From an uncultured Eubacteriales bacterium (GTDB lineage Bacteria > Bacillota > Clostridia > Oscillospirales > Acutalibacteraceae), in NCBI GenBank assembly GCA_934462705.1, contig CAKSIH010000001.1:124001-188000 (forward strand): DNA of 64,000 nucleotides, in the 5' to 3' direction. Made by a program: the position numbers and the translations under genes. This document shows positions 27,295 through 34,486 of the stretch, piece after piece (within the stretch, counting starts at the first letter, position 1; the number at the start of each line of letters is the position of its first letter). Under the pieces are notes generated by a model. It ran no database searches and had not been told where the DNA came from. It saw only the letters and a list, made by a program, of their open reading frames with translations.

Positions 27295-27413
27295 AAACAA
27301 TTCACCTCAAGAATAATTTTTATAAATAGTAACATACGAATTATAATATATTTTTTAGAAAAATGCCAGAGCAAGACCTTATAAAATAATTATTTTGAAG
27401 AGATGGAATTTAC

Positions 27414-27462
27414 AAAGCCGTGAGGCTCCCGCAACTAAACACTGCGGGGGCCTCGCGGCTTT
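27414..27462 (-). terminator. GC-rich 20-base stem downstream of the TSUP pair
   Basis: AAAGCCGTGAGGCTCCCGCA (27414-27433) pairs with the segment at 27443-27462 over 20 bases with two G-T wobbles. It is strikingly GC-rich for this DNA. Its position suggests the end of the minus-strand TSUP transcript. Confidence 0.7.
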
Positions 27463-27495
27463 GCTTAAAAAGAGCCTAAATCTTAAGCAATTTAA

Positions 27496-27855
27496 TTATT
27501 TACGATTTTTGGCTAGTTGAAACACACTCATAATAAGTAAAAGAACAGCAAAAATTTTTGATAAATTTCTGCTAGATAAAAAGCATGCTATATAAGAACC
27601 AATAGAAGCACCTACTAGTCCAATGAGTGCCAGTGGTATAGCAATTTTAAAGTTAATTAACTTTTTTTTAGCGTGCATGAATACAGCAACAATTGCACAT
27701 GGAATGAAAAATAATAAATTAATACCTTGCGCGAGTGCTTGTTCTGTATTTATTATCCCGGTTAAATATATAATTAAAACTCCGCCACCACCAAGTCCCA
27801 TTGCACCAAAAACACCTGATAAAAAGCCGGCAACTGCGGCCCAAATAAGGTTCAT
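27496..27855 (-). CDS. Half-size TSUP (TauE/SafE, DUF81) membrane protein, second of pair
   Basis: A 119-residue integral membrane protein with about four helices and the family N-terminal motif A-G-F-L-S-G-V-F-G-A-M-G-L-G-G-G-G-V. Full TSUP transporters have two such halves in about 250 residues; here each half is a separate gene. The ATG at 27855 overlaps the TGA of the preceding gene in an ATGA, so translation is coupled and the halves probably form a heterodimer. TSUP members export or import organic anions such as sulfite or sulfoacetate; the substrate is unknown here. Confidence 0.85.
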   Translation of the reverse strand: MNLIWAAVAGFLSGVFGAMGLGGGGVLIIYLTGIINTEQALAQGINLLFFIPCAIVAVFMHAKKKLINFKIAIPLALIGLVGASIGSYIACFLSSRNLSKIFAVLLLIMSVFQLAKNRK

Positions 27856-28202
27856 CTTATAAGCAGCTGAATTGCTGCCCACATCATAAATAGTGCAAAG
27901 ACGTTACTAAGGAGTTTTTGATTTATCTTAGATAAGATAATAGCTCCAACAATAGCTCCGACAATGCCATAAGGAATATATGGCAGAGCATCGGTAAAAG
28001 TGACTTTGCCCTTTAACATATAAATAATAGAACTTAAAATGCACATAGGGAGTATAATACAAATTGAAGTGGCGTGAGTTTTACGAGTCTCAATTCCATA
28101 CTTTTTTAAAATAGGAACGATTAACATACCTCCACCGGCACCAAGCATACCGTTTAAAATTCCAGCGCAAAGAACCCAAAAGGGATAAATAAACTTTTTC
28201 AC
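27852..28202 (-). CDS. Half-size TSUP (TauE/SafE, DUF81) membrane protein, first of pair
   Basis: A 116-residue membrane protein with about four helices. It carries the repeat motif A-G-I-L-N-G-M-L-G-A-G-G-G-M-L-I-V-P near the N-terminus and a T-H-A-T-S segment typical of TSUP repeats. The GTG at 28202 is preferred because GGGTGA lies 8 bases upstream; the GTG at 28214 overlaps that site. Followed with a 4-base overlap by a second half. An XRE-type regulator lies 66 bases upstream on the same strand. Confidence 0.85.
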   Translation of the reverse strand: MKKFIYPFWVLCAGILNGMLGAGGGMLIVPILKKYGIETRKTHATSICIILPMCILSSIIYMLKGKVTFTDALPYIPYGIVGAIVGAIILSKINQKLLSNVFALFMMWAAIQLLIR

Positions 28203-28268
28203 AATAAATTTCACCCAAATAAAAATATTGACAACCTTGCAAATAAAGAAATTGTCAATATTATTATT

Positions 28269-28499
28269 CTATTTTTTTGAAAGTTTATTATATAAAATTT
28301 CTTTTTGGTCGGTGCGTCCAACAAGATAGTCAATGCTGGTATTATAAAAATCAGCAAGCTTTATAAGGGCGGGAATAGGAATATTAATATTGCCGCGTTC
28401 ATAGTCGGAGTATGTAGTCTGATGAACGTTTAGGTATTTAGCCAGGGTTTCCTGATTAAGCTCAGAATCTTCTCTTAAATCACGTAACCTGAGATACAT
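28269..28499 (-). CDS. XRE-family helix-turn-helix regulator
   Basis: A 76-residue DNA-binding protein consisting almost only of a Cro/C1-type helix-turn-helix: L-R-L-R-D-L-R-E-D, N-Q-E-T-L-A-K-Y-L-N-V-H-Q-T-T-Y-S-D-Y-E-R-G (recognition helix), and I-P-A-L-I-K-L-A-D-F-Y-N-T-S-I-D-Y-L-V-G-R-T. The ATG at 28499 follows GAGGTGG. Its target is unknown; it may control the TSUP pair downstream or itself. Confidence 0.9.
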   Translation of the reverse strand: MYLRLRDLREDSELNQETLAKYLNVHQTTYSDYERGNINIPIPALIKLADFYNTSIDYLVGRTDQKEILYNKLSKK

Positions 28500-28843
28500 A
28501 TAAACCACCTCAGAATTATTATGATTTTTTTTAATTTTAATATTGACTTTTAAGGGTATTTGCCTTAAAGTTATTAATAGGGTGATTATAAATTATAGAA
28601 TGCGAAAATAACTACTGTATTTATTGGGAAAATAAAAGATGCATTTTACCTAATATCTGTATTAGCAGTGCAGGGTTATGTATAGACTGTATTTTAGTAT
28701 CTTTAGGTGAAAGGGAATTAACTTGTAAGAGAAAAAAGGAGCGAAAAAATTTGAAAATTAAAAAAAAATAAAAAAAAGTACTTGCATTATGAAAAACTAT
28801 GTGATATAATAATACCTGTTGAAAGGGCAAAGCTTAAAAATAT
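28500..28843. other. Intergenic region before the tRNA genes, with tRNA promoter
   Basis: About 340 bases without a credible coding frame. The right end has a near-consensus sigma-A promoter for the tRNA genes: TTGCAT (28782-28787), 17 bases, TATAAT (28805-28810). The rest is very A-rich, with no other structure that I can support. Confidence 0.7.
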
Positions 28844-28919
28844 GGGGGTATAGCTCAGCTGGGAGAGCACCTGCTTTGCAAGCAGGGGGTCAGCGGTTCG
28901 ATCCCGCTTACCTCCACCA
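28844..28919 (+). tRNA. tRNA-Ala (anticodon TGC)
   Basis: A full cloverleaf of 76 bases with encoded CCA. The acceptor GGGGGTA pairs with TACCTCC and includes the G3-T70 wobble that defines alanine identity. The anticodon arm CCTGC-TTTGCAA-GCAGG shows TGC. D and T loops are normal (GGTTCGATCC). Confidence 0.97.
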
Positions 28920-28981
28920 TATTCGTTCAGAGAGAGGCAATTAATATTGCATCTCTCCATTTATTTTAAATATATTTTTAC

Positions 28982-29057
<76 letters not shown>

Positions 29058-29061
29058 AAGC

Positions 29062-29108
29062 AAAACTCGCTTGGCACTATGTTTTAAAGTGTCACAGCGA
29101 GTTTTATT
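29062..29108 (+). terminator. Terminator of the tRNA operon
   Basis: AAAACTCGCT plus TGGCACT pair with AGTGTCA plus AGCGAGTTTT, with one unpaired base, and the stem runs into TTTTATTTAT. Confidence 0.8.
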
Positions 29109-29167
29109 TATAAAAAAATTTAAAAGGACGTTAAGGCAAAATTCAAAGTAAATATATAATCTAAACA

Positions 29168-29208
29168 CAAAAAAGGTTACCATAATTTAAATATGGCAAC
29201 CTTTTTTT
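29168..29208. terminator. Terminator of the BspA-like gene
   Basis: AAAAAAGGTT-ACCATA and TATGG-CAACCTTTTTTT form a stem with one A-C mismatch and A/T runs on both sides. It lies 11 bases beyond the stop codon of the minus-strand surface-protein gene. Confidence 0.8.
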
Positions 29209-29219
29209 AGCATTGATGA

Positions 29220-31298
29220 TTAATCTTTAACTTTTTTTGTAATGAATAACCAGCAACCAATAGCTGAAAGCATAATTATTGCTAATCCGCTTGCAACCAT
29301 AACTGAGTTATCGCCTGTCTTAACAGCCTTAGAAGTTGAAGTACCTTTTTGAGCAGCTACTTTAGCAGCTTCTTTGTTAACAGCTTCTTTGTTATCTTCT
29401 GCTTTAGCAGCTGAAGTGTCGTTGTTAGAAGTTGAGTTACCTTGCTCTGGTTGAGATGGAGCAGGTGTTGATTTTTCTTCGCCTGCGAATATAAAGTTAG
29501 AGAAAGAAGTAGTTTTGAAAGTAATTGAATTATCATCTTTACTTATAATCTCTAATTCTTCAATAGTACCATCAGCTTTTTCGTGGAGAATTTTCTCAAT
29601 TGTGTTTGGCAGTTTTTCATTGAATTTTAATGTTACAGTAACCTCTTTAACATCAACAGGATTGGTATTATTATCGACTAATGAAAGGTTTAAAACAACA
29701 CTTTCTTCGTATTTGTCTATAATATTATTTACATTCTCGGTGTATTCATTTTGAGAAACTTCTTTAATTTGTAATTTAGTTTCGGCAAGGTTTGCGTCGG
29801 CGGCTATAATTCCTGTCCAGCTACCTTCAATAGGGTTGCTTTTAGCATCAATTGTTTGTGGTTTCTTTTCGTCTAAGGTTTGGTAGTATTTTGTTTTGGC
29901 TGGGAAAGCAGCCTTATTATTATAATTCTCTGTTGCTGGGGTTGGCAAGTTAATAACTTCAGCAATTTTATCACTATTTTCGAAAGCCTTTTCCGGAATA
30001 TTCAAATTTGCCCCTGCTTCAAAAGCAACTTGTGCTAATTCTGCACAGTACTCAAATGCATTAGTTTCGATGGCTGTTGTGGATTTAGGAATATAAACTT
30101 CTTTTAAGGCTATACAGGTTGAAAATGCTTGTTGAGCAATTGTAGTTAATTTATTGTTTTTAGATAAATCCATTCTTTTTAATGCATTACAGTGAGAAAA
30201 AGCGTTCTGTCCAATTTTTTCAACCGTTTCAGGAAGAACAACGTTATCTAAAGCTGTACAATTTGCAAATGTAGAGTCTTGAATTTCTGTTAATTGAGAG
30301 TCCTTATCAAAACTTACATTTGCTAAAGCTTTACAGCCGTTAAAAGCACTTGCATCAATTGCTGTAACTGACTTAGGAATGTTTAAGTCTGCTAAAGCCT
30401 CACAGCCGGAAAATGCCTCTTGGCCGATAGTTTTAACATTTTTACAATCAATGCTATTTAAAGACTTACAGCCATTAAAAGCTTTAGTTTTAATTTCTTC
30501 AACTTTTCCACAATTAATGCTTTCTAATTTAGTACAGCCAGCAAATGTTTGTTCGTCAATTGCTGTAACTTTGTCATTGAGGGTAATGCTTGTTAAAGCC
30601 GAACAATTGGCAAAGGCGCTAGGCCCAATTAATTCAACGTTTGAGATATCAATGTCACTTAAAGACGTACAGCCGCTAAAAGCGCTTAATTCAATTTTAG
30701 TAGTTTTATTAGAAAGTGCGACTCTATTTAAAGCTGCTAAATTTTCAAAAGCATTTGCTTCAATTGTAGTAAAGTTAGAATTGGCAAGGAAAAGTATTTC
30801 TTCTAATTTGTCAAATCCGCCGTTAAAAAAAGTTGATGTAACTGTGCATGCCGCTCCTCTAAGGCCTGTGGTGCTAGGCATGGTTACTTTTTTTAATGTG
30901 CTTGTGCTGGCTGCAGCATTATTAAGGTTAAACTCTTTTAATTTGGTAGCACCAGAAAAATCTATCTCTTCTAAAGCTGTAAGATCTTTGAAGGCGTCGG
31001 CATTAATTGTGTTAACTGCGCTTCCTGCTTCAAACTGAACCTTTGTAACGGTAGAATTTTTATCGGCTTCTGCAAATGTGGTTTTGTCCAGAGTGTCGCC
31101 AGTTACTGAGACAGTATAAGTTGTGCCTTCAAGTTTTGCGGTAGCGTTATCAGCAAAGGTCATGCCTACCGGCACCATAGACAGTACCATCATTGCTGAA
31201 ACTGCCCCGGAAATTAATTTTGCACAAAACCTATTACGGGTTTTGCTCTTTTTAGGGAGATCCCATTCTCCCTTTGTGGAAAATGACGTTCTTAACAT
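29220..31298 (-). CDS. BspA-like leucine-rich repeat surface protein
   Basis: A 692-residue exported protein. A long basic leader and hydrophobic core end at about residue 50 (G-M-T-F-A). About 16 LRR_5 (BspA/Treponema type) repeats follow over residues 100-470, recognised by the recurring A-F-x-x-C-x-x-L and A-F-x-G-C motifs. Then come a beta-rich region, a Ser/Ala/Lys/Glu-rich spacer and a C-terminal K-T-G-D, hydrophobic helix and K-K-V-K-D tail. That tail looks like a sortase or membrane anchor lacking a standard L-P-x-T-G. Likely an adhesin or host-interaction protein. ATG 31298 is preferred, with AAAGGA 10 bases upstream. Confidence 0.88.
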   Translation of the reverse strand: MLRTSFSTKGEWDLPKKSKTRNRFCAKLISGAVSAMMVLSMVPVGMTFADNATAKLEGTTYTVSVTGDTLDKTTFAEADKNSTVTKVQFEAGSAVNTINADAFKDLTALEEIDFSGATKLKEFNLNNAAASTSTLKKVTMPSTTGLRGAACTVTSTFFNGGFDKLEEILFLANSNFTTIEANAFENLAALNRVALSNKTTKIELSAFSGCTSLSDIDISNVELIGPSAFANCSALTSITLNDKVTAIDEQTFAGCTKLESINCGKVEEIKTKAFNGCKSLNSIDCKNVKTIGQEAFSGCEALADLNIPKSVTAIDASAFNGCKALANVSFDKDSQLTEIQDSTFANCTALDNVVLPETVEKIGQNAFSHCNALKRMDLSKNNKLTTIAQQAFSTCIALKEVYIPKSTTAIETNAFEYCAELAQVAFEAGANLNIPEKAFENSDKIAEVINLPTPATENYNNKAAFPAKTKYYQTLDEKKPQTIDAKSNPIEGSWTGIIAADANLAETKLQIKEVSQNEYTENVNNIIDKYEESVVLNLSLVDNNTNPVDVKEVTVTLKFNEKLPNTIEKILHEKADGTIEELEIISKDDNSITFKTTSFSNFIFAGEEKSTPAPSQPEQGNSTSNNDTSAAKAEDNKEAVNKEAAKVAAQKGTSTSKAVKTGDNSVMVASGLAIIMLSAIGCWLFITKKVKD

Positions 31299-31718
31299 TT
31301 TTACAACACATCCTTTCAAATTTTTGCCTAATATTTTAGACAATGATATAATACATCGTTTTTTGATTTTTGTCAACATATTTTGGTTAAAAATGTGCAC
31401 AATTTTTGTTGTATTTAATTTCTATGTTTTAGAAACGGCTTTTTAAAGCGGTTAGATGGCGTAAAAACCAATTTTTACCATAAAACAAATTTTATTTTTG
31501 GCACTTTTTAGTCGACAAGATAACTAATTGTTAATACCAACAAAAAACTAGTTATATGTTAAAAGTCATAATTTACAACAATTGCGGTAAAATTAACGAA
31601 TTTGTGAAGCTAAATCACAAACTTAACCAATATAACGAAAATAGCTTGAAATATATTCACAAAAACGGTATAATAAAACTAACAATTAATTTTTTTGTAA
31701 TACACAGGGAGGATAATA
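31299..31718. other. Divergent intergenic region with two promoters
   Basis: This 420-base region holds a consensus-like minus-strand promoter for the surface protein (TTGACA complement at 31376-31371, 17 bases, TATTAT at 31353-31348) and a plus-strand promoter for the next gene (TTGAAA 31646-31651, 17 bases, TATAAT 31669-31674). Between them are a hairpin with arms GTAAAAA/TTTTTAC (31461-31478) and an ATAACTA/TAGTTAT inverted repeat (31520-31555) of unknown meaning. No coding frame with a ribosome binding site is visible. Confidence 0.7.
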
Positions 31719-32006
31719 ATGGATATTAAGGTTATATATACCAAAGAGTTTTCTAAAATTGAAGGTATCCAAAATGGGGAGCGTGTTTATTATAATTTGT
31801 TGTTTCAAAATGAAGGAGAGGAAAATATGGTTTATGGAATAGAGTTGGTTTCTAGTATCAACGGCAAATTGGAAAATCAAATTTTTGAAGGAGTATCAGA
31901 TTCTGAGGAAACAACATTGAATATATTAAGGTTTTTATATGAAAATTCCGTAAGACCGTATGAATTTGTTGGCCTTGTAAGTGATATTATAAGTTCAAGA
32001 CTATAA
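31719..32006 (+). CDS. Small protein resembling DUF6514
   Basis: A 95-residue soluble protein with no signal peptide. The core V-Y-G-I-E-L-V-S and a C-terminal segment rich in hydrophobic helices (L-R-F-L-Y-E-N-S-V-R-P-Y-E-F-V-G-L-V-S-D) resemble the small clostridial DUF6514 family. The function is unknown. GGGAGG precedes the ATG, and a strong own promoter lies about 45 bases upstream. Confidence 0.65.
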   Translation: MDIKVIYTKEFSKIEGIQNGERVYYNLLFQNEGEENMVYGIELVSSINGKLENQIFEGVSDSEETTLNILRFLYENSVRPYEFVGLVSDIISSRL

Positions 32007-32060
32007 TTTTAATATGTTGCTGGGGCGAGTTTTTAGGGTTGCCAAGTTGGATTATTTAGG

Positions 32061-32089
32061 TTGATTTTTGCTTTCCGGAAAGGTATAAT
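32061..32089 (+). promoter_or_regulatory. Sigma-A promoter for the zinc-ribbon gene
   Basis: TTGATT (32061-32066), 17 bases, TATAAT (32084-32089), about 30 bases before the start codon. Confidence 0.75.
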
Positions 32090-32119
32090 TATATAAAAGA
32101 AAATTACAGGGGGATTGTT

Positions 32120-32545
32120 ATGTTCTGTAGCAATTGTGGACGTGAAATACCTGAGGATGCAAAAATTTGTGCCAGCTGCGGAGAATGTGTTTTGCCTCCT
32201 CCAAGTGACAATTATGCTGATAATGACGGACAAGCTACTGCTTACAATGAAGAATACCCAATAGCAAATAAGCAAATAAGGCCATTATCAACATTGCACC
32301 TTTTAGCAATGCAGGTAGTGTTTTTTATACCTATTGTAAATATTATTTTATTATTTATATGGTCATTTAGGAAAAATACAAATTTAAACAGGAAAGCCTA
32401 TTCAAGGTCTATTCTTGTGTGGGCTATAGTTTTTTGCGTTGCTGTTTTATTTGTTATTCTTACTTTTCTCTTTATGGGGTATCCTATTAGTGTAGATGTT
32501 TTTATTAAACTTTTAAAAGATGTAGTTAATAATATTCCAGAATAA
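32120..32545 (+). CDS. Zinc-ribbon membrane protein
   Basis: A 141-residue protein that starts with a zinc ribbon (C-S-N-C-G near residue 3 and C-A-S-C-G near residue 18), then a proline/aspartate linker, then two hydrophobic helices (about 67-85 and 98-122). Many Firmicutes encode such zinc_ribbon_2 proteins joined to small membrane domains without assigned function. It is transcribed alone, between its own promoter and a strong terminator. Confidence 0.8.
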   Translation: MFCSNCGREIPEDAKICASCGECVLPPPSDNYADNDGQATAYNEEYPIANKQIRPLSTLHLLAMQVVFFIPIVNIILLFIWSFRKNTNLNRKAYSRSILVWAIVFCVAVLFVILTFLFMGYPISVDVFIKLLKDVVNNIPE

Positions 32546-32552
32546 AAGAATT

Positions 32553-32591
32553 AAAGCTCCACACACTGTTTATTGCAGTGTGTGGAGCTTT
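32553..32591 (+). terminator. Terminator between the zinc-ribbon gene and trxB
   Basis: AAAGCTCCACACACTG (32553-32568) pairs perfectly with CAGTGTGTGGAGCTTT (32576-32591) across a 7-base loop. It is one of the strongest stems in the window, though only a short T run follows. Confidence 0.75.
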
Positions 32592-32611
32592 ATGCAGTAA
32601 AGGAGATTTTT

Positions 32612-33508
32612 ATGAAAAATATTATAATTATTGGTGCAGGACCAGCAGGTATATCAGCAGGAATATATGCGGCGCGAGCAGGCATCCATGTAACAATTTT
32701 TGATGAAAATGTTGCTGGCGGACAAGCTATGAATATAAGCACAATAGAAAATTATCCTGCAATAGAGAATATTTCAGGAGCGGAGTTTGCAGTTAAACTG
32801 TATAATCATGCGGTGAACAGTGGAGTTAACTTTATACAGGAGAATGTCGATAATGTGGACTTTTTAGGTGAAAAAAAGAAGGTCTTTGCAGGTAACAATA
32901 TTTACGAATCAAAATATATTATTATAGCAAATGGGGTAAGAAGACGAGAACTTGGCTGTAAAGGAGAGAAGGAATTTAAGGGTAAAGGGGTATCATATTG
33001 TGCGGTTTGTGATGGGAATTTCTTTAAAGGTCAGGATGTTTGTGTTGTAGGTGGGGGTAATTCTGCAATAGAAAATGCCCTATATTTATCACAGTTGTGT
33101 AATAAGGTTTATATTTTTATAAGAAAGGATAGATTTAAAGAGGAGAATAGGCTAGTAGAGCTTTTAAAAGAAAAGAAAAATGTGCAAATAATTTATGAAT
33201 CAGAGGTTATAGAAATAAAGGGTAAGGGAAAAGTTTCAAGTGTTTTAATAAAAAAGGACAATATTATAAGTGAAGTTGAGGTATCAGGAGTATTTATAGC
33301 AATTGGATATGTTTCAAATAATAATATGTTTAAAAAATTTTTAAATATTAGCAAAGAGGGATATATTATAACAAATGAAAATTGTGAGACAAACATAGAG
33401 GGAGTTTATGCGGCAGGAGATACAAGATTAAAAAATGTTAGGCAGATTGTAACTGCAGAGGCAGATGGAGCAATTGCAGTTTCTACAATAGTCATGAAGC
33501 AAGTTTAA
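32612..33508 (+). CDS. trxB: Thioredoxin reductase-like flavoprotein
   Basis: An FAD/NADPH enzyme that reduces thioredoxin. The 298-residue protein has the FAD-binding G-A-G-P-A-G at the start, the redox pair C-A-V-C-D-G near residue 130, the NADPH motif G-G-G-N-S-A-I-E-N-A and the late A-A-G-D-T-R segment. It is somewhat shorter than typical TrxB. The ATG at 32612 follows AAAGGAG; the longer frame begins inside the upstream terminator. No thioredoxin gene is adjacent. Confidence 0.92.
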   Translation: MKNIIIIGAGPAGISAGIYAARAGIHVTIFDENVAGGQAMNISTIENYPAIENISGAEFAVKLYNHAVNSGVNFIQENVDNVDFLGEKKKVFAGNNIYESKYIIIANGVRRRELGCKGEKEFKGKGVSYCAVCDGNFFKGQDVCVVGGGNSAIENALYLSQLCNKVYIFIRKDRFKEENRLVELLKEKKNVQIIYESEVIEIKGKGKVSSVLIKKDNIISEVEVSGVFIAIGYVSNNNMFKKFLNISKEGYIITNENCETNIEGVYAAGDTRLKNVRQIVTAEADGAIAVSTIVMKQV

Positions 33509-33552
33509 AAGTATGAATTGTTTATACACAATTTCAACAGATTAAAATTATT

Positions 33553-33595
33553 TTGTTGAAATATTAATATAATTGTTATATTATATTAATATAAT
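33553..33595 (+). promoter_or_regulatory. AT-rich promoter region with a 13-base direct repeat before the Nif11-like gene
   Basis: ATATTAATATAAT occurs at 33561-33573 and again at 33583-33595, exactly 22 bases apart (about two helical turns). TTGTTGAAA lies just upstream, and each copy contains a -10-like sequence. It could be a promoter with paired operator sites. Confidence 0.45.
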
Positions 33596-33614
33596 GATTT
33601 TAGGAGGATTTTAT

Positions 33615-33857
33615 ATGACGATTGAACAGTTTATAAGGTTTGCAAAAGACTGCAAATCTAAGCCAGAATTGAGCTCTTTAGCAAAATCTAACGGTATCTC
33701 TTTGAAAAAAAATGAGCTGGATGAAATTTTTAATAAGATATCATCAGGAAGTGAACTAAATAATGAGGAACTAACTAGCGCAGCTGGTGGTTCATCGGCA
33801 TATGGAAACAAAGAAGTCTTGACTGAAGGACTTAAGCTGCCAACAGGGTTGCAATAA
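33615..33857 (+). CDS. Nif11-like leader peptide / orphan RiPP precursor
   Basis: An 80-residue peptide with a Nif11-type leader (M-T-I-E-Q-F-I-R-F-A-K-D, then helical up to L-N-N-E-E-L) ending in the double-glycine site S-A-A-G-G. The putative core after the site is about 21 residues, S-S-A-Y-G-N-K-E-V to the final G-L-Q, without cysteine. In this family the leader guides a modifying enzyme and the core is cut off at G-G on export. No lanthionine synthetase, radical SAM maturase or peptidase-transporter lies nearby. AGGAGG precedes ATG 33615. Confidence 0.8.
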   Translation: MTIEQFIRFAKDCKSKPELSSLAKSNGISLKKNELDEIFNKISSGSELNNEELTSAAGGSSAYGNKEVLTEGLKLPTGLQ

Positions 33858-33892
33858 AAAATTTTTCGTATAATACGAAAAAATAAGCTTAG

Positions 33893-33920
33893 TTGACAAA
33901 ACTTTCTTTTATGATAAAAT
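33893..33920 (+). promoter_or_regulatory. Sigma-A promoter for the queT-trkH unit
   Basis: TTGACA (33893-33898), 16 bases, TAAAAT (33915-33920). Transcription would begin near 33927, leaving almost no leader. Confidence 0.7.
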
Positions 33921-33937
33921 AAAAAATATATTTTATC

Positions 33938-34486
33938 TTGGAAGGAAGTAAGATAGAGCTGATTAATCAAAATAAATCACTTAGAAAAATTGTTGAACCG
34001 GCAATTATTGCAGCACTTTATTTTATATTAACTTTTTCTTCAGCCTCAATAGGGCTTGCTTATTCTGGAGTACAACTAAGATTATCGGAGGTATTAACTA
34101 TATTGCCTGTTTTTACGCCATTTGCTATTCCTGGTCTCACGATAGGTTGCTTTATTTCCAATATAGCGAGTCCCTTTGGGCTGATTGACTTGGTGTTTGG
34201 GACCCTTTGCACTCTTTTATCAGCATTTTTAACTAGGCTTTTAAAAGATGTAAAATTTAAGGGTATACCGTTTTTATCACCATTACCGCCGGTAATTTTA
34301 GAACCTGTTTTTATTTCATTTCTTATATGTTTTTCTTCTCCAGAGGGGCTTCATGCTAATGCTTTTTGGACTATGTTTGGGTTGATTTTTGCTGGGCAAT
34401 TTATAGTATGCTATTGTTTGGGAATTCCTTTTTATCTTATTTTAAAGAAGTCTGGAATTTTTAGGAGTCAAAGGAGTACTATATGA
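33938..34486 (+). CDS. queT: QueT-like transporter of the ECF substrate-component type
   Basis: A membrane protein of about 180 residues with five to six helices. The segment G-L-T-I-G-C-F-I-S-N-I-A-S-P-F-G-L-I-D-L-V-F-G-T matches the QueT family, thought to bind queuosine precursors for an ECF transporter. The start is unclear: the only normal codon, TTG 33938, overlaps the ribosome binding site GGAAGG (33940-33945), and codons at proper spacing behind the site are ATA or CTG. That site sits in the loop of a TATCTT/AAGATA hairpin. Its end overlaps the next gene by 4 bases. Confidence 0.85.
   Translation: MEGSKIELINQNKSLRKIVEPAIIAALYFILTFSSASIGLAYSGVQLRLSEVLTILPVFTPFAIPGLTIGCFISNIASPFGLIDLVFGTLCTLLSAFLTRLLKDVKFKGIPFLSPLPPVILEPVFISFLICFSSPEGLHANAFWTMFGLIFAGQFIVCYCLGIPFYLILKKSGIFRSQRSTI

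Noticed and set aside
27414..27462. GC-rich stem as a mobile or REP-type element
   Set aside because: Only one copy is seen in this window and its place fits a terminator of the TSUP transcript.
30379..31038. 219-residue plus-strand frame
   Set aside because: It is the antisense of the leucine-rich repeat region; the repeats keep the opposite frame open. No ribosome site or family match.
33862..33883. TTTTTCGTATAATACGAAAAA hairpin as a firm terminator after the Nif11-like gene
   Set aside because: The stem is very AT-rich and weak with no clean T run. It may help termination but is not reported as a feature.
33858..33940. preQ1 riboswitch upstream of queT
   Set aside because: The promoter lies at 33893-33920, leaving no room for the aptamer, and the expected sequence is absent.
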